DNA from: Verrucomicrobiota bacterium
Lineage (GTDB): Bacteria; Verrucomicrobiota; Verrucomicrobiia; Opitutales; Opitutaceae
Direction of reading: 5' to 3'
DNA: 45,653 bases
Assembly: GCA_003641745.1 (NCBI GenBank)
Contig: QNAI01000013.1
Coordinates: forward strand, 1 to 45,653
The notes under the pieces are model-generated. The model made no database searches. It was not told the origin of the DNA and saw nothing but the letters and a program-made list of their open reading frames with translations. Below, piece by piece: positions 16,137 through 25,454 of the stretch (its first letter is position 1; each line of letters starts with the position of its first letter). The position numbers and the translations under genes were made by a program.

Positions 16137-16201
16137 GGGGGTCATGTCTTGACTGTTAAAAAACCCAAAAGGCTTTTTTAACAGTCAAGACATGACCCCT
16201 T
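16137..16201. repeat. GGGGTCA hairpin H2 (divergent promoter region)
   Basis: GGGGTCATGTCTTGACTG and its exact complement enclose TTAAAAAACCC-AAAA-GGCTTTTTTAA. Here the element lies between the divergent sulfatase maturase and queA, ending 13 bp before the queA start codon. It cannot act here as a terminator of an upstream convergent gene. It also provides a spurious upstream ATG for the maturase. Confidence 0.95.
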
Positions 16202-16214
16202 ACGTGACTCCGTT

Positions 16215-17288
16215 GTGAAGACCGACCAATTCGACTACGACCTGCCCGAGGCACTGATCGCCCAGCATCCGACGAGACAACGGGACGAGTCCCGCCTCCT
16301 CGTGGTCGATCGCAGCACTCGCGCGATCGACCACCGATCATTCGGCGACCTTCCGTCCCTCCTGCAGTCCAAAGACCTTCTGGTCCGAAACACGGCTCGA
16401 GTCCTGCCCGCGCGCATCCATGCCCGGAAGTCCACCGGAGGAAAGGTCGAATGCCTTCTCCTCTATCCAACCGCCGACACCGACACATGGTCGGCCCTGC
16501 TCAGACCGGGACGGAGGCTTCAACCCGGAACCCGATTCGGAATCGCCGATCAATTCCTGGCCGAAGTGATTAGGAAAAACCCGTCGGGTGAATGCCTGGT
16601 CCGATTCATCGAGAACCGCCACGCAAGCATACCCGACCTGGCCGAGGCGATCGGCGAGATACCGCTCCCTCCCTACGTCGATCGCCTCGAGGGAGCGGCC
16701 GCGGATCGTCTGGAGGATCGCGATCGCTACCAGACGATCTACGCACGGGCCGACCGCACCGTCGCCGCAGCCGCACCGACAGCGGGCTTGCATTTCACGT
16801 CGAAGATCGATCGGGACCTTCGGGCGCGTGATATCGGGACCGCGGAAATCATTCTTCACGTGGGTCTTGGAACCTTCCGACCGATCGAGACCGATGAGAT
16901 CGAAGCACATACCATGCATGCCGAAACCTACGAGATCCCAGCCGAAACCCGGTCCATACTCGCGGATGCCGCGAATCAGCGGATAATCGCGGTCGGTACA
17001 ACATCGCTTCGGGCTCTGGAAGCATTTCATCGATCCGTCGATCATCTGAAAGGACCGGACCATACCGCCCGAACGGAACTTTTCATCACCCCGCCGGCGT
17101 CATTCAACCTGGTCGACTGTCTTCTGACGAATTTCCATCTCCCGCGATCAACTCTTCTCTGCCTGCTGGCGGCATTCCTGGCTCCGGGATCCGACGACGG
17201 CATTGGCTGGTTCAAGGAAATCTACACTGAAGCGATGCGGGAGGGATACCGGTTCCTCAGCTACGGCGATGCCATGCTGGTGACTTAA
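16215..17288 (+). CDS. queA: tRNA preQ1(34) S-adenosylmethionine ribosyltransferase-isomerase QueA
   Basis: QueA transfers and rearranges the ribosyl part of SAM onto preQ1 at wobble position 34, making epoxyqueuosine. The 357-residue length is normal. Family motifs are seen: FDYDLPEALIAQHP at the N-terminus, LLVRNTARVLPARI, the TAGLHF loop near 196 and TSLRALE and FLTNFHLPRSTLL toward the C-terminus. The start is GTG at 16215, 13 bp after hairpin H2, so the mRNA leader must include or begin inside that hairpin. The final TAA shares its AA with a truncated AAGGGGTCA element. Confidence 0.95.
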   Translation: MKTDQFDYDLPEALIAQHPTRQRDESRLLVVDRSTRAIDHRSFGDLPSLLQSKDLLVRNTARVLPARIHARKSTGGKVECLLLYPTADTDTWSALLRPGRRLQPGTRFGIADQFLAEVIRKNPSGECLVRFIENRHASIPDLAEAIGEIPLPPYVDRLEGAAADRLEDRDRYQTIYARADRTVAAAAPTAGLHFTSKIDRDLRARDIGTAEIILHVGLGTFRPIETDEIEAHTMHAETYEIPAETRSILADAANQRIIAVGTTSLRALEAFHRSVDHLKGPDHTARTELFITPPASFNLVDCLLTNFHLPRSTLLCLLAAFLAPGSDDGIGWFKEIYTEAMREGYRFLSYGDAMLVT

Positions 17289-17297
17289 GGGGTCATA
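17287..17297 (+). repeat. Short GGGGTCA tip at the queA stop codon
   Basis: AAGGGGTCATAACCGGG follows queA, and its first two bases complete the TAA stop. No second arm is present. Confidence 0.6.
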
Positions 17298-17337
17298 ACC
17301 GGGAATAAATGTCCCTTTCCGTTTCTCATTACCACCG

Positions 17338-17886
17338 ATGTCGCCTCCCAGTTTCCAGAGTCTGGTAGATACCTACTATGAGTCTCTCTTCCGTTTCGGG
17401 CAAAGCCTGGCCGGAAACGCGAGTGATGCTGCCGACCTGACCCAGCAGACTTTCTTCATCTGGGCGAAGAAGGGCCATGCGCTTCGCGATGTGGCCAAGG
17501 CGAAATCTTGGCTGTTCACGACTCTTTACCGGGAATTCCTGAAGCAGAATCGCCGTTCGCAGCGGATTGACTATCGCGAAAATGACGAAATTGAGCGGAC
17601 CGCTCCACCTACCGAGCCCACCTGGCTCGAAACGATTGATGCCACACTCGTGGTCGAAACACTTTCGAACCTCAACGAGACTTTTCGTGTGCCCCTGACG
17701 CTCTTCTACCTCGAAGACAGTTCCTATAAGGAAATCGCCGAAATTCTGAAAATACCCCTTGGCACGGTCATGTCCCGGCTTTCACGGGGCAAGCAGCAGC
17801 TACGGCACCTCCTGCGTGATGCGATCGAAACCCGACGCAACAACATCATCCCTTTACCACGTGTAGAAAGGCAGTCCCATGGATAA
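17338..17886 (+). CDS. ECF-type RNA polymerase sigma factor
   Basis: The 182-residue protein has region 2 (DLTQQTFFIWAKKG, with AKAKSWLFTTLYREFLKQNR) at about 33-80 and region 4 with a helix-turn-helix (YKEIAEILKIPLGTVMSRLSRGKQQLR) at about 125-160. This is the standard compact sigma70 family form. It overlaps the next gene by 8 bp, so the two are translationally coupled and the downstream product is probably its anti-sigma factor. No clear Shine-Dalgarno sequence precedes the ATG. Confidence 0.92.
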   Translation: MSPPSFQSLVDTYYESLFRFGQSLAGNASDAADLTQQTFFIWAKKGHALRDVAKAKSWLFTTLYREFLKQNRRSQRIDYRENDEIERTAPPTEPTWLETIDATLVVETLSNLNETFRVPLTLFYLEDSSYKEIAEILKIPLGTVMSRLSRGKQQLRHLLRDAIETRRNNIIPLPRVERQSHG

Positions 17887-18607
17887 GAAAGAAGCAAAAT
17901 TCGTTCTGAGTGCGTATCGCCCGAACGGAAAAGATGCGGGCGACAGCCAGATCTCGGCCGCCCTCGAGTTGGTGAATTGCGATCCGGATCTGAAGAAATG
18001 GTTCGAATCCGAGGTGAAGCAGGACCAGATGATCACGGACAAACTGAAGGAATTGCGACCACCGAGCGGTCTTCGCACGCAGATTCTGGCCGGCATGAAA
18101 GTGGTGGAATCCCCCCCTTGGTGGCGCCGATCATCGATTATGGCCTTGGCCGCATCGCTGATTGTCGTCTTCGGTCTGATCTTTTCCTGGAACCGCCCTT
18201 CTTACGACTCCGAATTTGCCGAGTTCCGGGCCAGCGCGGTCAGTTACGCCGCCGGGTTCATCAGCCTGGATTACTTCGCCGACGACCTGTCGACCCTGGC
18301 GGGATGGTTGAAAGAAAAAGATGCGCCTGCGGTTACTGATCTCGCCGGCAAGCTCGAATCCATGCCGGGAATCGGATGCCGGACCATGAGCTGGCACGGC
18401 AAGACGATCTCCCTGATCTGCCTGCAGGGTGATACGGTTTATCATGTATTCATGGTCGATCGTGATGAAGTTTCGGATCTGCCCGAATCCGACGAACCCC
18501 AGTTCTGGGAGATGAAGCGCCGTACCGTGGTCTCGTGGAAGGATTCCGAGCGCGTCTACATCATGGTGACCAAGGCCTCGGCGGACGAAGTTCGCACCTT
18601 TCTCTGA
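17879..18607 (+). CDS. Putative membrane anti-sigma factor
   Basis: The 242-residue protein has a cytoplasmic N-terminal segment (1-80) rich in charged helix, one transmembrane helix at about 87-104 (MALAASLIVVFGLIFSW) and a periplasmic C-terminal domain that probably senses signal. No zinc-binding HxxxCxxC motif is present, so it is not a ZAS-type anti-sigma. Its role is inferred from the overlap with the sigma gene and the topology. Confidence 0.7.
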   Translation: MDKKEAKFVLSAYRPNGKDAGDSQISAALELVNCDPDLKKWFESEVKQDQMITDKLKELRPPSGLRTQILAGMKVVESPPWWRRSSIMALAASLIVVFGLIFSWNRPSYDSEFAEFRASAVSYAAGFISLDYFADDLSTLAGWLKEKDAPAVTDLAGKLESMPGIGCRTMSWHGKTISLICLQGDTVYHVFMVDRDEVSDLPESDEPQFWEMKRRTVVSWKDSERVYIMVTKASADEVRTFL

Positions 18608-18610
18608 GAT

Positions 18611-18626
18611 AAGGGGTCATGTCTTG
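18611..18626 (+). repeat. Truncated GGGGTCA arm after the anti-sigma gene
   Basis: AAGGGGTCATGTCTTG is a left-arm copy, followed 10 bp later by the full hairpin H3. Confidence 0.85.
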
Positions 18627-18635
18627 CGTTGAACA

Positions 18636-18698
18636 AAGGGGTCATGTCTTGACTGTTAAAAAACTTTTGGTTTTTTAACAGTCAAGACATGACCCCTT
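18636..18698. repeat. GGGGTCA hairpin H3
   Basis: AAGGGGTCATGTCTTGACTG and its exact complement enclose TTAAAAAAC-TTTT-GGTTTTTTAA. The element lies between the co-directional anti-sigma gene and accA, 43 bp before the accA ATG. Confidence 0.95.
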
Positions 18699-18741
18699 AC
18701 ATGACCCTCTCGGTTGACATAGGTAAATCGCCGGGATTACC

Positions 18742-19728
18742 GTGCCTTTCATGCGAAACAGGCTGTATGCCCTGGAGTTTGAAAAACCGCTCCGGGACCT
18801 CGACCGACAACTCGAACAACTTCACCAGTTGTCGATCGAAAACAACGTCGATGTCACCAGTGAGGTCTCTGCCATTGAACGAAAAATCGAGGCCACCAAG
18901 CGTGCCATCTACACCAACCTGACTCCCTGGCAGCGGGTCCAGATCGCCCGTCACCCGAAGCGCCCGTTCACACTCGATTTTGTCGAACAGCTCTTCACGG
19001 ATTTCCAGGAATTCCATGGCGACCGGATGTACCGCGATGATCCTTCAATGGTCGGTGGCCCGGCCAAGTTCGAAGGGCGTCCGGTCATGCTCATCGGTCA
19101 GCAGAAAGGGCGCGACACAAAAGAAAACCTGATGAGGAATTTCGGGATGCCTCATCCGGAAGGTTACCGTAAGGCCATGCGCCTGATGAACATGGCGGAG
19201 AAATTCGAACTTCCGATCGTCAGCTTTGTCGACACGCCGGGCGCATATCCCGGGGTTGGATCGGAGGAGAGGCATGTCGCCGAGGCGATCGCGGTCAACC
19301 AGCGCGATATGAGCCGACTCAAGGTGCCCATCATCACCGTGGTCATCGGCGAGGGAGGATCGGGAGGCGCACTCGGGATCGCGGTTGCCGATCGGGTTCT
19401 CCTCTTTGAAAACGCCTATTACTCCGTGATCTCGCCTGAAAGCTGCTCGGCCATCCTTTGGAAGGACAAGGCGTTCGCACCCAAGGCAGCCGCCGCTCTA
19501 TGCCTCGGAGATTCTGAGATGCTCAAGAAGAACGGCGTCATTGACGAGATCGTATTGGAACCCTTCGGAGGTAATCACAACGACCCCGATGAGGCGGCCC
19601 GGAACCTGGCCAAGGCCCTCAGGAAACACCTCAAGGCGCTGAGCAATCTGAAAACGGGAACCCTGATCAAGCGTCGCTACGATCGGTTCCGCAATCTCGG
19701 CGTTTTTGAAGAAGGGGTCATGTCTTGA
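18742..19728 (+). CDS. accA: Acetyl-CoA carboxylase carboxyltransferase subunit alpha AccA
   Basis: AccA with AccD forms the carboxyltransferase that moves CO2 from biotin to acetyl-CoA, the first step of fatty acid synthesis. The 328-residue length fits. Typical segments are LEFEKPLRDLDRQLEQL near the N-terminus, LTPWQRVQIARHPKRP, FGMPHPEGYRKAMRLM, VDTPGAYPGVGSEERHVAEAIA and GEGGSGGALGIAVADRVL. accD is not adjacent. The last four residues GVMS and the stop TGA lie within hairpin H4, replacing the native end. A start a few codons downstream (second Met) is also possible. Confidence 0.96.
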   Translation: MPFMRNRLYALEFEKPLRDLDRQLEQLHQLSIENNVDVTSEVSAIERKIEATKRAIYTNLTPWQRVQIARHPKRPFTLDFVEQLFTDFQEFHGDRMYRDDPSMVGGPAKFEGRPVMLIGQQKGRDTKENLMRNFGMPHPEGYRKAMRLMNMAEKFELPIVSFVDTPGAYPGVGSEERHVAEAIAVNQRDMSRLKVPIITVVIGEGGSGGALGIAVADRVLLFENAYYSVISPESCSAILWKDKAFAPKAAAALCLGDSEMLKKNGVIDEIVLEPFGGNHNDPDEAARNLAKALRKHLKALSNLKTGTLIKRRYDRFRNLGVFEEGVMS

Positions 19729-19778
19729 CTGTCAACAAAACCTTTTTGGTTTTGTTGACAGTCAAGACATGACCCCTT
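19712..19778. repeat. GGGGTCA hairpin H4 (convergent gene ends)
   Basis: AAGGGGTCATGTCTTGACTG and its complement enclose TCAACAAAACC-TTTTT-GGTTTTGTTGA. Both convergent genes, accA and the ymdB-like gene, end inside it, and each terminates in the codons GGG GTC ATG TCT TGA (GVMS and stop). Confidence 0.97.
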
Positions 19779-20568
19779 TCACGATCAACCGGATGTCCTG
19801 AGCGAGGCCGGATGAGTCGATCTCAATCAGCACGGCGGACAATCTGACATCGTCCTTCGCCACTGAGAACCGGCGCGGTAATCCGTCCAGAAACCCCGAC
19901 ACCACCGGTGCCACGTCCCGTCCGATAACCGAATCATACGGACCGGTCATACCCACGTCTGTGATGTAGGCGGTACCTTTCGGCAGAATGGCGGCATCGG
20001 CCGTCGGTACATGGGTATGGGTGCCGAGAACCGCTGCCACCCTCCCCTCCAGGTAGCGACCAAAGGCCACCTTCTCCGAAGTCGCTTCGGCATGAATCTC
20101 GGCCAGGATAGCGTCGACCTGGCCATCGAGTGATTGAATCACCCGATCGGCGGCCCGAAATGGGCAATCACGCGGTTTCATGAAATTGCGACCAAGCACG
20201 GTGAATACAGCCACCCGTTGCCCCTTTGTCTCGATCACGAGGTGGTCACGACCCGGGCAGACCGGGTCGAGATTGGCCGGGCGGCACACCCGCTCCAACC
20301 GATCGATTTCCTTTTCGAATCCGCGCTGATCCCAAACATGGTCTCCCAGGGTGATGCCGTCCACCCCGGCCGCCTGGATCTCCTGAACCAGCGATGTGGT
20401 GATCCCCGCTCCGGCAGCGGCATTCTCCGCATTCGCGATCACCAGATCAATTTCGAGCTCCTCCCGCAAGGCGCCCAGACACTCCTTTAACCAGGTCCGA
20501 CCCGGTCGACCCACGATATCTCCAACAAACAAGACCTTAAGCACCCGGTCAGTTATGACCTCGGTCAT
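19762..20568 (-). CDS. YmdB-type metallophosphoesterase (TIGR00282 family)
   Basis: With the ATG at 20568 the 268-residue protein begins [20 protein letters not shown], the usual N-terminus of the YmdB family. Metal-binding motifs are [28 protein letters not shown] and [11 protein letters not shown]. Characterised relatives hydrolyse 2',3'-cyclic nucleotides and affect biofilm and mRNA turnover. The C-terminal GVMS and stop come from hairpin H4. An upstream ATG would add 17 basic residues and is less likely. Confidence 0.92.
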   Translation of the reverse strand: MTEVITDRVLKVLFVGDIVGRPGRTWLKECLGALREELEIDLVIANAENAAAGAGITTSLVQEIQAAGVDGITLGDHVWDQRGFEKEIDRLERVCRPANLDPVCPGRDHLVIETKGQRVAVFTVLGRNFMKPRDCPFRAADRVIQSLDGQVDAILAEIHAEATSEKVAFGRYLEGRVAAVLGTHTHVPTADAAILPKGTAYITDVGMTGPYDSVIGRDVAPVVSGFLDGLPRRFSVAKDDVRLSAVLIEIDSSGLAQDIRLIVKGVMS

Positions 20569-20657
20569 CCGGTCAGCAACGATGAAAATGACCCGGAATC
20601 TGAGCTTGCTTCGCCTCATGCCACCCGCATCCTGCGAAATTCTGAACCACTGAACCT

Positions 20658-22427
20658 ATGAAGACCCAAAACGCAGTCGTGTCATTCCCAAAACCGGAGT
20701 TAGGTCCCGAGATGAAGGGATCTGAGGTCGTCGTAGAATGCCTGGTACGCGAAGGAGTCGATACGGTATTTGCCTACCCGGGCGGTGCTTCGATGGAACT
20801 CCACCAGGCCCTGGCAAAATCGGACAAGATCAGGACCGTTCTGCCGCGGCACGAGCAGGGAGGCGCATTTGCCGCAGAAGGCTACGCCCGAGCGACCGGC
20901 AAGGTCGGTGTCTGCATGGCCACGAGTGGACCGGGAGCCACCAACCTGGTTACGGCAATTGCGGATGCGTTCATGGACAGCACTCCGATGGTGGCCATCA
21001 CCGGACAGGTCTTTCAGAAATTCATCGGCAAGTCAGCTTTTCAGGAGACGGACTTTTTCGGCATGACGCTGCCGATCGTCAAACACAGTTACCTGATCCT
21101 GGACGTCAACGACATCCCCCACGTCCTCAAGGAAGCCTTCGCCATTGCCGGCACAGGACGTCCCGGACCTGTGGTCGTCGACATCCCCAAGGATGTGCAG
21201 CAGGCCATGGTTCAACCGATTTTTCCGCCCACGATCGAGTTGAGAGCCAGCAAGCAGCCGGAGCACGCGACGGACGATGAGCTCAAGCGTCTTCTCGATC
21301 TGGTGACCAAATCCCGCAAACCGGTCCTCTACGCGGGCGGCGGCATCGTTTCAGCCGAGGCGAGCGATGACCTTCGCGCCTTTGCCGAACGCACGCAGAT
21401 CCCGGTCGCCACCACCTTGATGGGGGTTGGGGCCTTCCCGGAAGATCATGAGCTTTCGATGAAGTGGTTCGGCATGCACGGCTCGGCCTACGGGAACTGG
21501 GCTGTTCACCAATCGGACCTGCTGCTGACCTTCGGAGCGCGTTTCGACGACCGGGTTACCGGTAACCCGACCACATTCGCGCCTGAAGCGACCATCGTCC
21601 ACATCGATGTGGACGCATGCGAGCACAACAAGAACAAGGTCGTCGATCTCCCCATCGTTTCGGATATCAAGCATGCTCTCGGTCGGTTGAACGAGTTGAT
21701 GGATGTCAACCGGTTCAAAGCACCGGACACCACCGCGTGGCTCGCTCAGATTGCCGAATGGAAGCGTGACCATCCGTTCCGATATGGCGAGAGCAAGCAC
21801 ATCCTGCCTCAAGAGGCCATCCACACCCTTTACGAACTGACGAAAGGCGAAGCCATCATCACCACCGGGGTGGGTCAGCACCAGATGTGGTCCGCCCAGT
21901 TCTACAATTTCACCAAACCGCGAAGCTTGATCAGTTCACTCGGCCTCGGGTCCATGGGATTCGGCTATCCAGCCGCCCTCGGAGCCAAGGTTGCCTTCCC
22001 CGATCGCCAGGTCGTGGACGTCGACGGCGACGGGTCATTCCTGATGAACGTTCAGGAGTTGGCCACGGCGAGTATCGAAAAGATCGGGGCGAAAGCCATG
22101 GTGCTGAACAACCAGCACCTGGGAATGGTCGCTCAATGGGAAGATCGCTTCTACAACAGTGTCCGCGGACACACGATCCTCGGTGATGCGTCGAATATCG
22201 GGACCCCGGAGAACCTCGAGGGACTCTATCCCGACTTCGTAAAGATCGCCCAAGGATTCGGTGTCGAGGCGCGCCGGGTCCATCTCAAATCAGAATTGAG
22301 GGACGCCATTGAAGAAATGCTGGCCTGCGAAGGTCCCTTCCTGCTCGACGTCGTCGTGCCTTACACCGAGCACGTGATCCCGATGATCCCCGCCGACAAG
22401 TCGGTCGACGAGATGATCATTGAGTAG
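20658..22427 (+). CDS. ilvB: Acetolactate synthase large subunit IlvB
   Basis: This thiamine diphosphate enzyme condenses two pyruvates, or pyruvate with 2-oxobutyrate, in branched-chain amino acid synthesis. The 589-residue protein has the N-terminal core [19 protein letters not shown] from about 20, the [12 protein letters not shown] loop with the catalytic Glu in [15 protein letters not shown], an FAD-binding middle domain, and the C-terminal ThDP motif [14 protein letters not shown] ... NNQHLGMV. The first 17 residues are an extension and a later start is possible. No ilvN regulatory subunit is adjacent. Confidence 0.96.
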   Translation: MKTQNAVVSFPKPELGPEMKGSEVVVECLVREGVDTVFAYPGGASMELHQALAKSDKIRTVLPRHEQGGAFAAEGYARATGKVGVCMATSGPGATNLVTAIADAFMDSTPMVAITGQVFQKFIGKSAFQETDFFGMTLPIVKHSYLILDVNDIPHVLKEAFAIAGTGRPGPVVVDIPKDVQQAMVQPIFPPTIELRASKQPEHATDDELKRLLDLVTKSRKPVLYAGGGIVSAEASDDLRAFAERTQIPVATTLMGVGAFPEDHELSMKWFGMHGSAYGNWAVHQSDLLLTFGARFDDRVTGNPTTFAPEATIVHIDVDACEHNKNKVVDLPIVSDIKHALGRLNELMDVNRFKAPDTTAWLAQIAEWKRDHPFRYGESKHILPQEAIHTLYELTKGEAIITTGVGQHQMWSAQFYNFTKPRSLISSLGLGSMGFGYPAALGAKVAFPDRQVVDVDGDGSFLMNVQELATASIEKIGAKAMVLNNQHLGMVAQWEDRFYNSVRGHTILGDASNIGTPENLEGLYPDFVKIAQGFGVEARRVHLKSELRDAIEEMLACEGPFLLDVVVPYTEHVIPMIPADKSVDEMIIE

Positions 22428-22430
22428 TGC

Positions 22431-22500
22431 AAGGGGGGGTCATGTCTTGACTATCAACAAGACTTTTTTGGTTTTGTTGATAGTCAAGACATGACCCCTT
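22431..22500. repeat. GGGGTCA hairpin H5 (convergent gene ends)
   Basis: AAGGGGGGGTCATGTCTTGA continues to CTATCAACAA, and the right arm mirrors it with GTTGATAG and TCAAGACATGACCCC. The inner pair CTAT/ATAG replaces the CTGT/ACAG of other copies on both arms. It lies between convergent ilvB and glutamine synthetase. Confidence 0.95.
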
Positions 22501-22503
22501 CTG

Positions 22504-23520
22504 TCAGGAGACCGAGACCGTATTGATGGTCCGGATGATCCGGGAAGCGATCTGGTAAGGGTCGCCCTGCGAATTCGGACGACGGTCTTCGAGGTAACCC
22601 TTATAGCCGTCGTTGATGAAGCTGTGGGGAACGCGGACCGAAGCGCCGCGATCGGCCAGGCCGTAGTTGAACTTGTCGATTGACTGGGTCTCGTGCAGGC
22701 CGGTCAGGCGGAGATGATTATCCGGACCGTAGACCGCGATATGCTCGTCCCGGTACTTGTTGAACGCTTCCATCAACTTTTCGAAGTACTCCTTGCCGCC
22801 AACGTCGCGCATGTGCCTGGTCGAAAAGTTGCAGTGCATTCCGGATCCGTTCCAGTCGCCCTTGAGCGGTTTACAGTGCCACTCAACATCCACCCCGTAT
22901 TTCTCGCAAAGGCGGAGCAGGAGATACCGGGCCGCCCACATCTGGTCAGCCGCCGTGCTTGAACCCTTGCCGAAGATCTGGAATTCCCACTGACCCTTGG
23001 CCACCTCGGCATTGATCCCTTCGTGGTTGATTCCGGCATCGATACAGAGATCGAGGTGTTCATCCACAATCGTGCGGGCAAGGTCTCCGATATTCTTGAA
23101 ACCGACGCCCGTATAGTATTCGCCCTGCGGCTCAGGATAACCCGTTTCAGGAAACCCCAGAGGACGCCCATCCTGGTAGAGAAAGTATTCCTGTTCGAAC
23201 CCGAACCAGGTATCCGGATCGTCTTCGATCGTGGCACGGGCATTGGACGGATGTGGTGTTCCATCCGGGTTCATGACCTCACTCATGACGATGAAGGCAT
23301 TGCGTTTGGTGCTGTCCGGATACAGCGCGACCGGTTTCAGGCCACAGTCAGAGTTCTTACCCTCCGCCTGCTGGGTCGAACTGCCGTCAAATCCCCACAT
23401 CGGGCAATCTTCCAGGGTGAACGAATCAGGATCGCCATCGACGACCTTGGTCTTGCCTCGCAAGCCGGCCACGGGTGTGTAGCCATCAAGCCATAGGTAT
23501 TCCAGTTTCAGTTTGGCCAT
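22504..23520 (-). CDS. Glutamine synthetase type II (GSII)
   Basis: It ligates ammonia to glutamate using ATP. With the ATG at 23520 the protein has 338 residues, the short length of GSII, not the about 470 of GlnA type I. The N-terminus MAKLKLEYLWLDGYTP, then MWGFDGSSTQQA, and GFEQEYFLY, NHEGINAEVAKGQWEFQI and WNGSGMHCNFSTRHMR are GSII hallmarks. The adenylylation site of type I enzymes is absent, so control by GlnE is not expected. An upstream frame extension to 23598 has no family features. It is useful for placing the organism. Confidence 0.95.
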   Translation of the reverse strand: MAKLKLEYLWLDGYTPVAGLRGKTKVVDGDPDSFTLEDCPMWGFDGSSTQQAEGKNSDCGLKPVALYPDSTKRNAFIVMSEVMNPDGTPHPSNARATIEDDPDTWFGFEQEYFLYQDGRPLGFPETGYPEPQGEYYTGVGFKNIGDLARTIVDEHLDLCIDAGINHEGINAEVAKGQWEFQIFGKGSSTAADQMWAARYLLLRLCEKYGVDVEWHCKPLKGDWNGSGMHCNFSTRHMRDVGGKEYFEKLMEAFNKYRDEHIAVYGPDNHLRLTGLHETQSIDKFNYGLADRGASVRVPHSFINDGYKGYLEDRRPNSQGDPYQIASRIIRTINTVSVS

Positions 23521-23920
23521 AAGTGTCAGGTGTTTTATATGGGTTGCATCTTGAGAATGGAACGATACCGGAAACACACGGCACCGTGCCCAGCCCATGC
23601 ATGAAGCAGGCAGGTGTTCCAGTCAGCACATAACATGCCACGAATAAAGAGAAATCGTTATTGAACACCCTGGAATACTCGAGGCGACCATATGGCTGCC
23701 AGCGGTGAGCCTGGCGAATCCATCGATGGAGCCTTGCAGATCGTGACTCTCTGCCCGACGATGACAGTCTCCCATTTTTCGAGGGGTTCTTTTTGGCAAA
23801 ACTGCTTGCCTCAGGGTAACCCTAGTGTCCTGTCTCCACCAAGGCCGGCAGAGATGTGTTCAAAATTGATCAGTTCAACACCCCGCACACCAATCGGACC
23901 CATCTCGGGAGCCCTTTTTC
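23521..23920. other. Intergenic region between glutamine synthetase and the kinase-like gene
   Basis: About 400 bp between divergent genes. It should contain promoters for both. No RNA gene, repeat family or convincing coding frame is seen. Confidence 0.5.
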
Positions 23921-24319
23921 ATGCATGAGGTGAAGGATACCGGCCGCGCCATCGTGCGGATCGGTTACGACGGGCGGGTGCACAAGACCTTCCGCGGCCC
24001 CAAGGCTCGCGAACGCTTCGATACCGAAGTCACGGTGTTGCGCTACCTTGAGGAAGTCGGTTGCGGTTTTGTGCCGCGACTCCTCGACTCGGAACCTGAG
24101 ACCATGACCATCGTCACCACGAACTGCGGATCCAGGGTCGAACGCCTGAACGAAGAGCGAATGAAGGAGCTTTACGACGAACTGGAATCCTACGGGGTGC
24201 GCCATGAGGACGCTTTTCTTCGAAACGTCACTTACCGACAACAGGATGGTAGGTTCTGCCTGATTGATTTCGAATTCGCGACGATCCTGAACGAAGAATC
24301 GTCATCACCACCCGCCTAA
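23921..24319 (+). CDS. Half-size protein-kinase-like fold protein
   Basis: The 132-residue protein looks like a minimal kinase core. Lys22 in VHKTF resembles the beta3 lysine and Glu36 in FDTEVTVLRYL the helix C glutamate. HEDAFLRN at 95-102 matches the catalytic loop H-x-D-x4-N (Asp97, Asn102), and LIDFE at 114-118 matches the DFG-position metal-binding Asp116. There is no glycine-rich P-loop and the C-lobe is nearly missing. Similar small proteins related to RIO, Bud32 or LPS kinases occur in bacteria. The PP2C phosphatase gene follows 93 bp downstream on the same strand, suggesting a kinase-phosphatase pair. Catalytic activity is inferred, not shown. Confidence 0.65.
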   Translation: MHEVKDTGRAIVRIGYDGRVHKTFRGPKARERFDTEVTVLRYLEEVGCGFVPRLLDSEPETMTIVTTNCGSRVERLNEERMKELYDELESYGVRHEDAFLRNVTYRQQDGRFCLIDFEFATILNEESSSPPA

Positions 24320-24412
24320 TGCAGGCCGCCGCACCTATTGTAACTTATGGGAAGGACACTTGTGAGACAGATGGAGTCAAAAATTGGAAGGATATGGGAG
24401 CAATGAACAGAC

Positions 24413-25315
24413 ATGGTCTGTTTGGCGGACACCACTCGCATGTCGAGTGACACCGGGCAGGAACTGCCGGGATGCGTGACCCTGCGCTGGTCCGGTAAAA
24501 CGGATCCCGGTCGCGTCCGGCCCAACAACGAGGATTCGTTTCTGGCTTTGACCTTCGACGGGAAGGAGATGCAATTCCTCGGACGCACCGGGCAGACCAC
24601 GGTCGAACGAAACGACTGCATCTTTGCGGTCAGTGACGGAATGGGCGGCGCCAAATCGGGCGAATTTGCCAGCCGGATCACCGTCGAAGGGATCACCCGA
24701 CTGCTCCCCAAGGGATTCCGTCTGAGCGCGGCCGGGCTCTCGAGTGGTTTCTCGGATCTGCTTGAAGAGCTATTCGGTGATATTCACCGCGACCTGATCC
24801 ATCTTGGTTCGAGTTACGAAGAATGCCAGGGCATGGGCGCCACGCTGAGCCTGTGCTGGTTCACCCCGGAATGGATGTATTTCGGACATATCGGTGACAG
24901 CCGCATCTACTATCTGCCCAAGAGCGGTCCGATGACGCAGGTATCGAAGGACGACACCCATATAGGCTGGCTGTTCCGAAAAGGTGAGATGACAGAACGC
25001 GAGGCACGCACCCATCCACGACGCAACGCCCTGGAACAGGCGCTCGGCGCCAGCAGCCAGTTTATCGACCCGCAGATCGGAGCGGTCGGCCTTCAAGACG
25101 GCGACCGCTTCCTCATCTGTTCCGACGGCCTGATCGACGGCCTTTGGGATCGCCATATCGAAGAGCATCTCACCCACGGAGATAACGGATTGCTCGATAA
25201 TGGCATCTCCGATCTCCTGGTCGAAACAGCGGTCGAAAATTCGGGAAAAGACAATACCACCGCTCTCGTGATCGAGGTTCTGCAGAGAAGTGAAGGAGGG
25301 GGGGGAAGAAGTTAG
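24413..25315 (+). CDS. PP2C-family protein serine/threonine phosphatase
   Basis: The 300-residue protein carries the PP2C metal-binding motifs: RVRPNNEDSF near 35, FAVSDGMGGAKSGEFAS near 72, GMGATLSLCW, FGHIGDSRIYYL, RFLICSDGL and GKDNTTALVIEV near the C-terminus. It removes phosphate from Ser/Thr residues of target proteins using Mn or Mg. No transmembrane segment is seen. A second ATG at 24440 (MSSDTG) is also possible. The gene follows a small kinase-like gene, so the two may act on the same target. The C-terminal GGGGRS runs into an AGAAGTT repeat array. Confidence 0.93.
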   Translation: MVCLADTTRMSSDTGQELPGCVTLRWSGKTDPGRVRPNNEDSFLALTFDGKEMQFLGRTGQTTVERNDCIFAVSDGMGGAKSGEFASRITVEGITRLLPKGFRLSAAGLSSGFSDLLEELFGDIHRDLIHLGSSYEECQGMGATLSLCWFTPEWMYFGHIGDSRIYYLPKSGPMTQVSKDDTHIGWLFRKGEMTEREARTHPRRNALEQALGASSQFIDPQIGAVGLQDGDRFLICSDGLIDGLWDRHIEEHLTHGDNGLLDNGISDLLVETAVENSGKDNTTALVIEVLQRSEGGGGRS

Positions 25316-25342
25316 AAGTTAGAAGTTAGAAGTTAGAAGACA
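25309..25342 (+). repeat. AGAAGTT heptamer array (left arm)
   Basis: Tandem GAAGTTA heptamers repeat four to five times after the PP2C stop. The opposite-strand version of the same heptamers lies at 25411-25453. Confidence 0.85.
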
Positions 25343-25410
25343 GCAGAAGTGAACTGAACGAAGAAATAGACCACCCCCGAGGGGAGTAATGGGGTCGCAT
25401 TATCGATCGA

Positions 25411-25453
25411 ACTTCTGCCTTCTTACTTCAAACTTCTCACTTCAAACTCTCCC
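25411..25453 (-). repeat. Inverted AGAAGTT heptamer array (right arm)
   Basis: ACTTCTGCCTTCTTACTTC and degenerate heptamers read as AGAAGTx on the minus strand. Together with 25309-25342 they form an inverted pair between the convergent PP2C and dnaX genes, taking the place held elsewhere by a GGGGTCA hairpin. Confidence 0.75.
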
Positions 25454-25454
25454 T

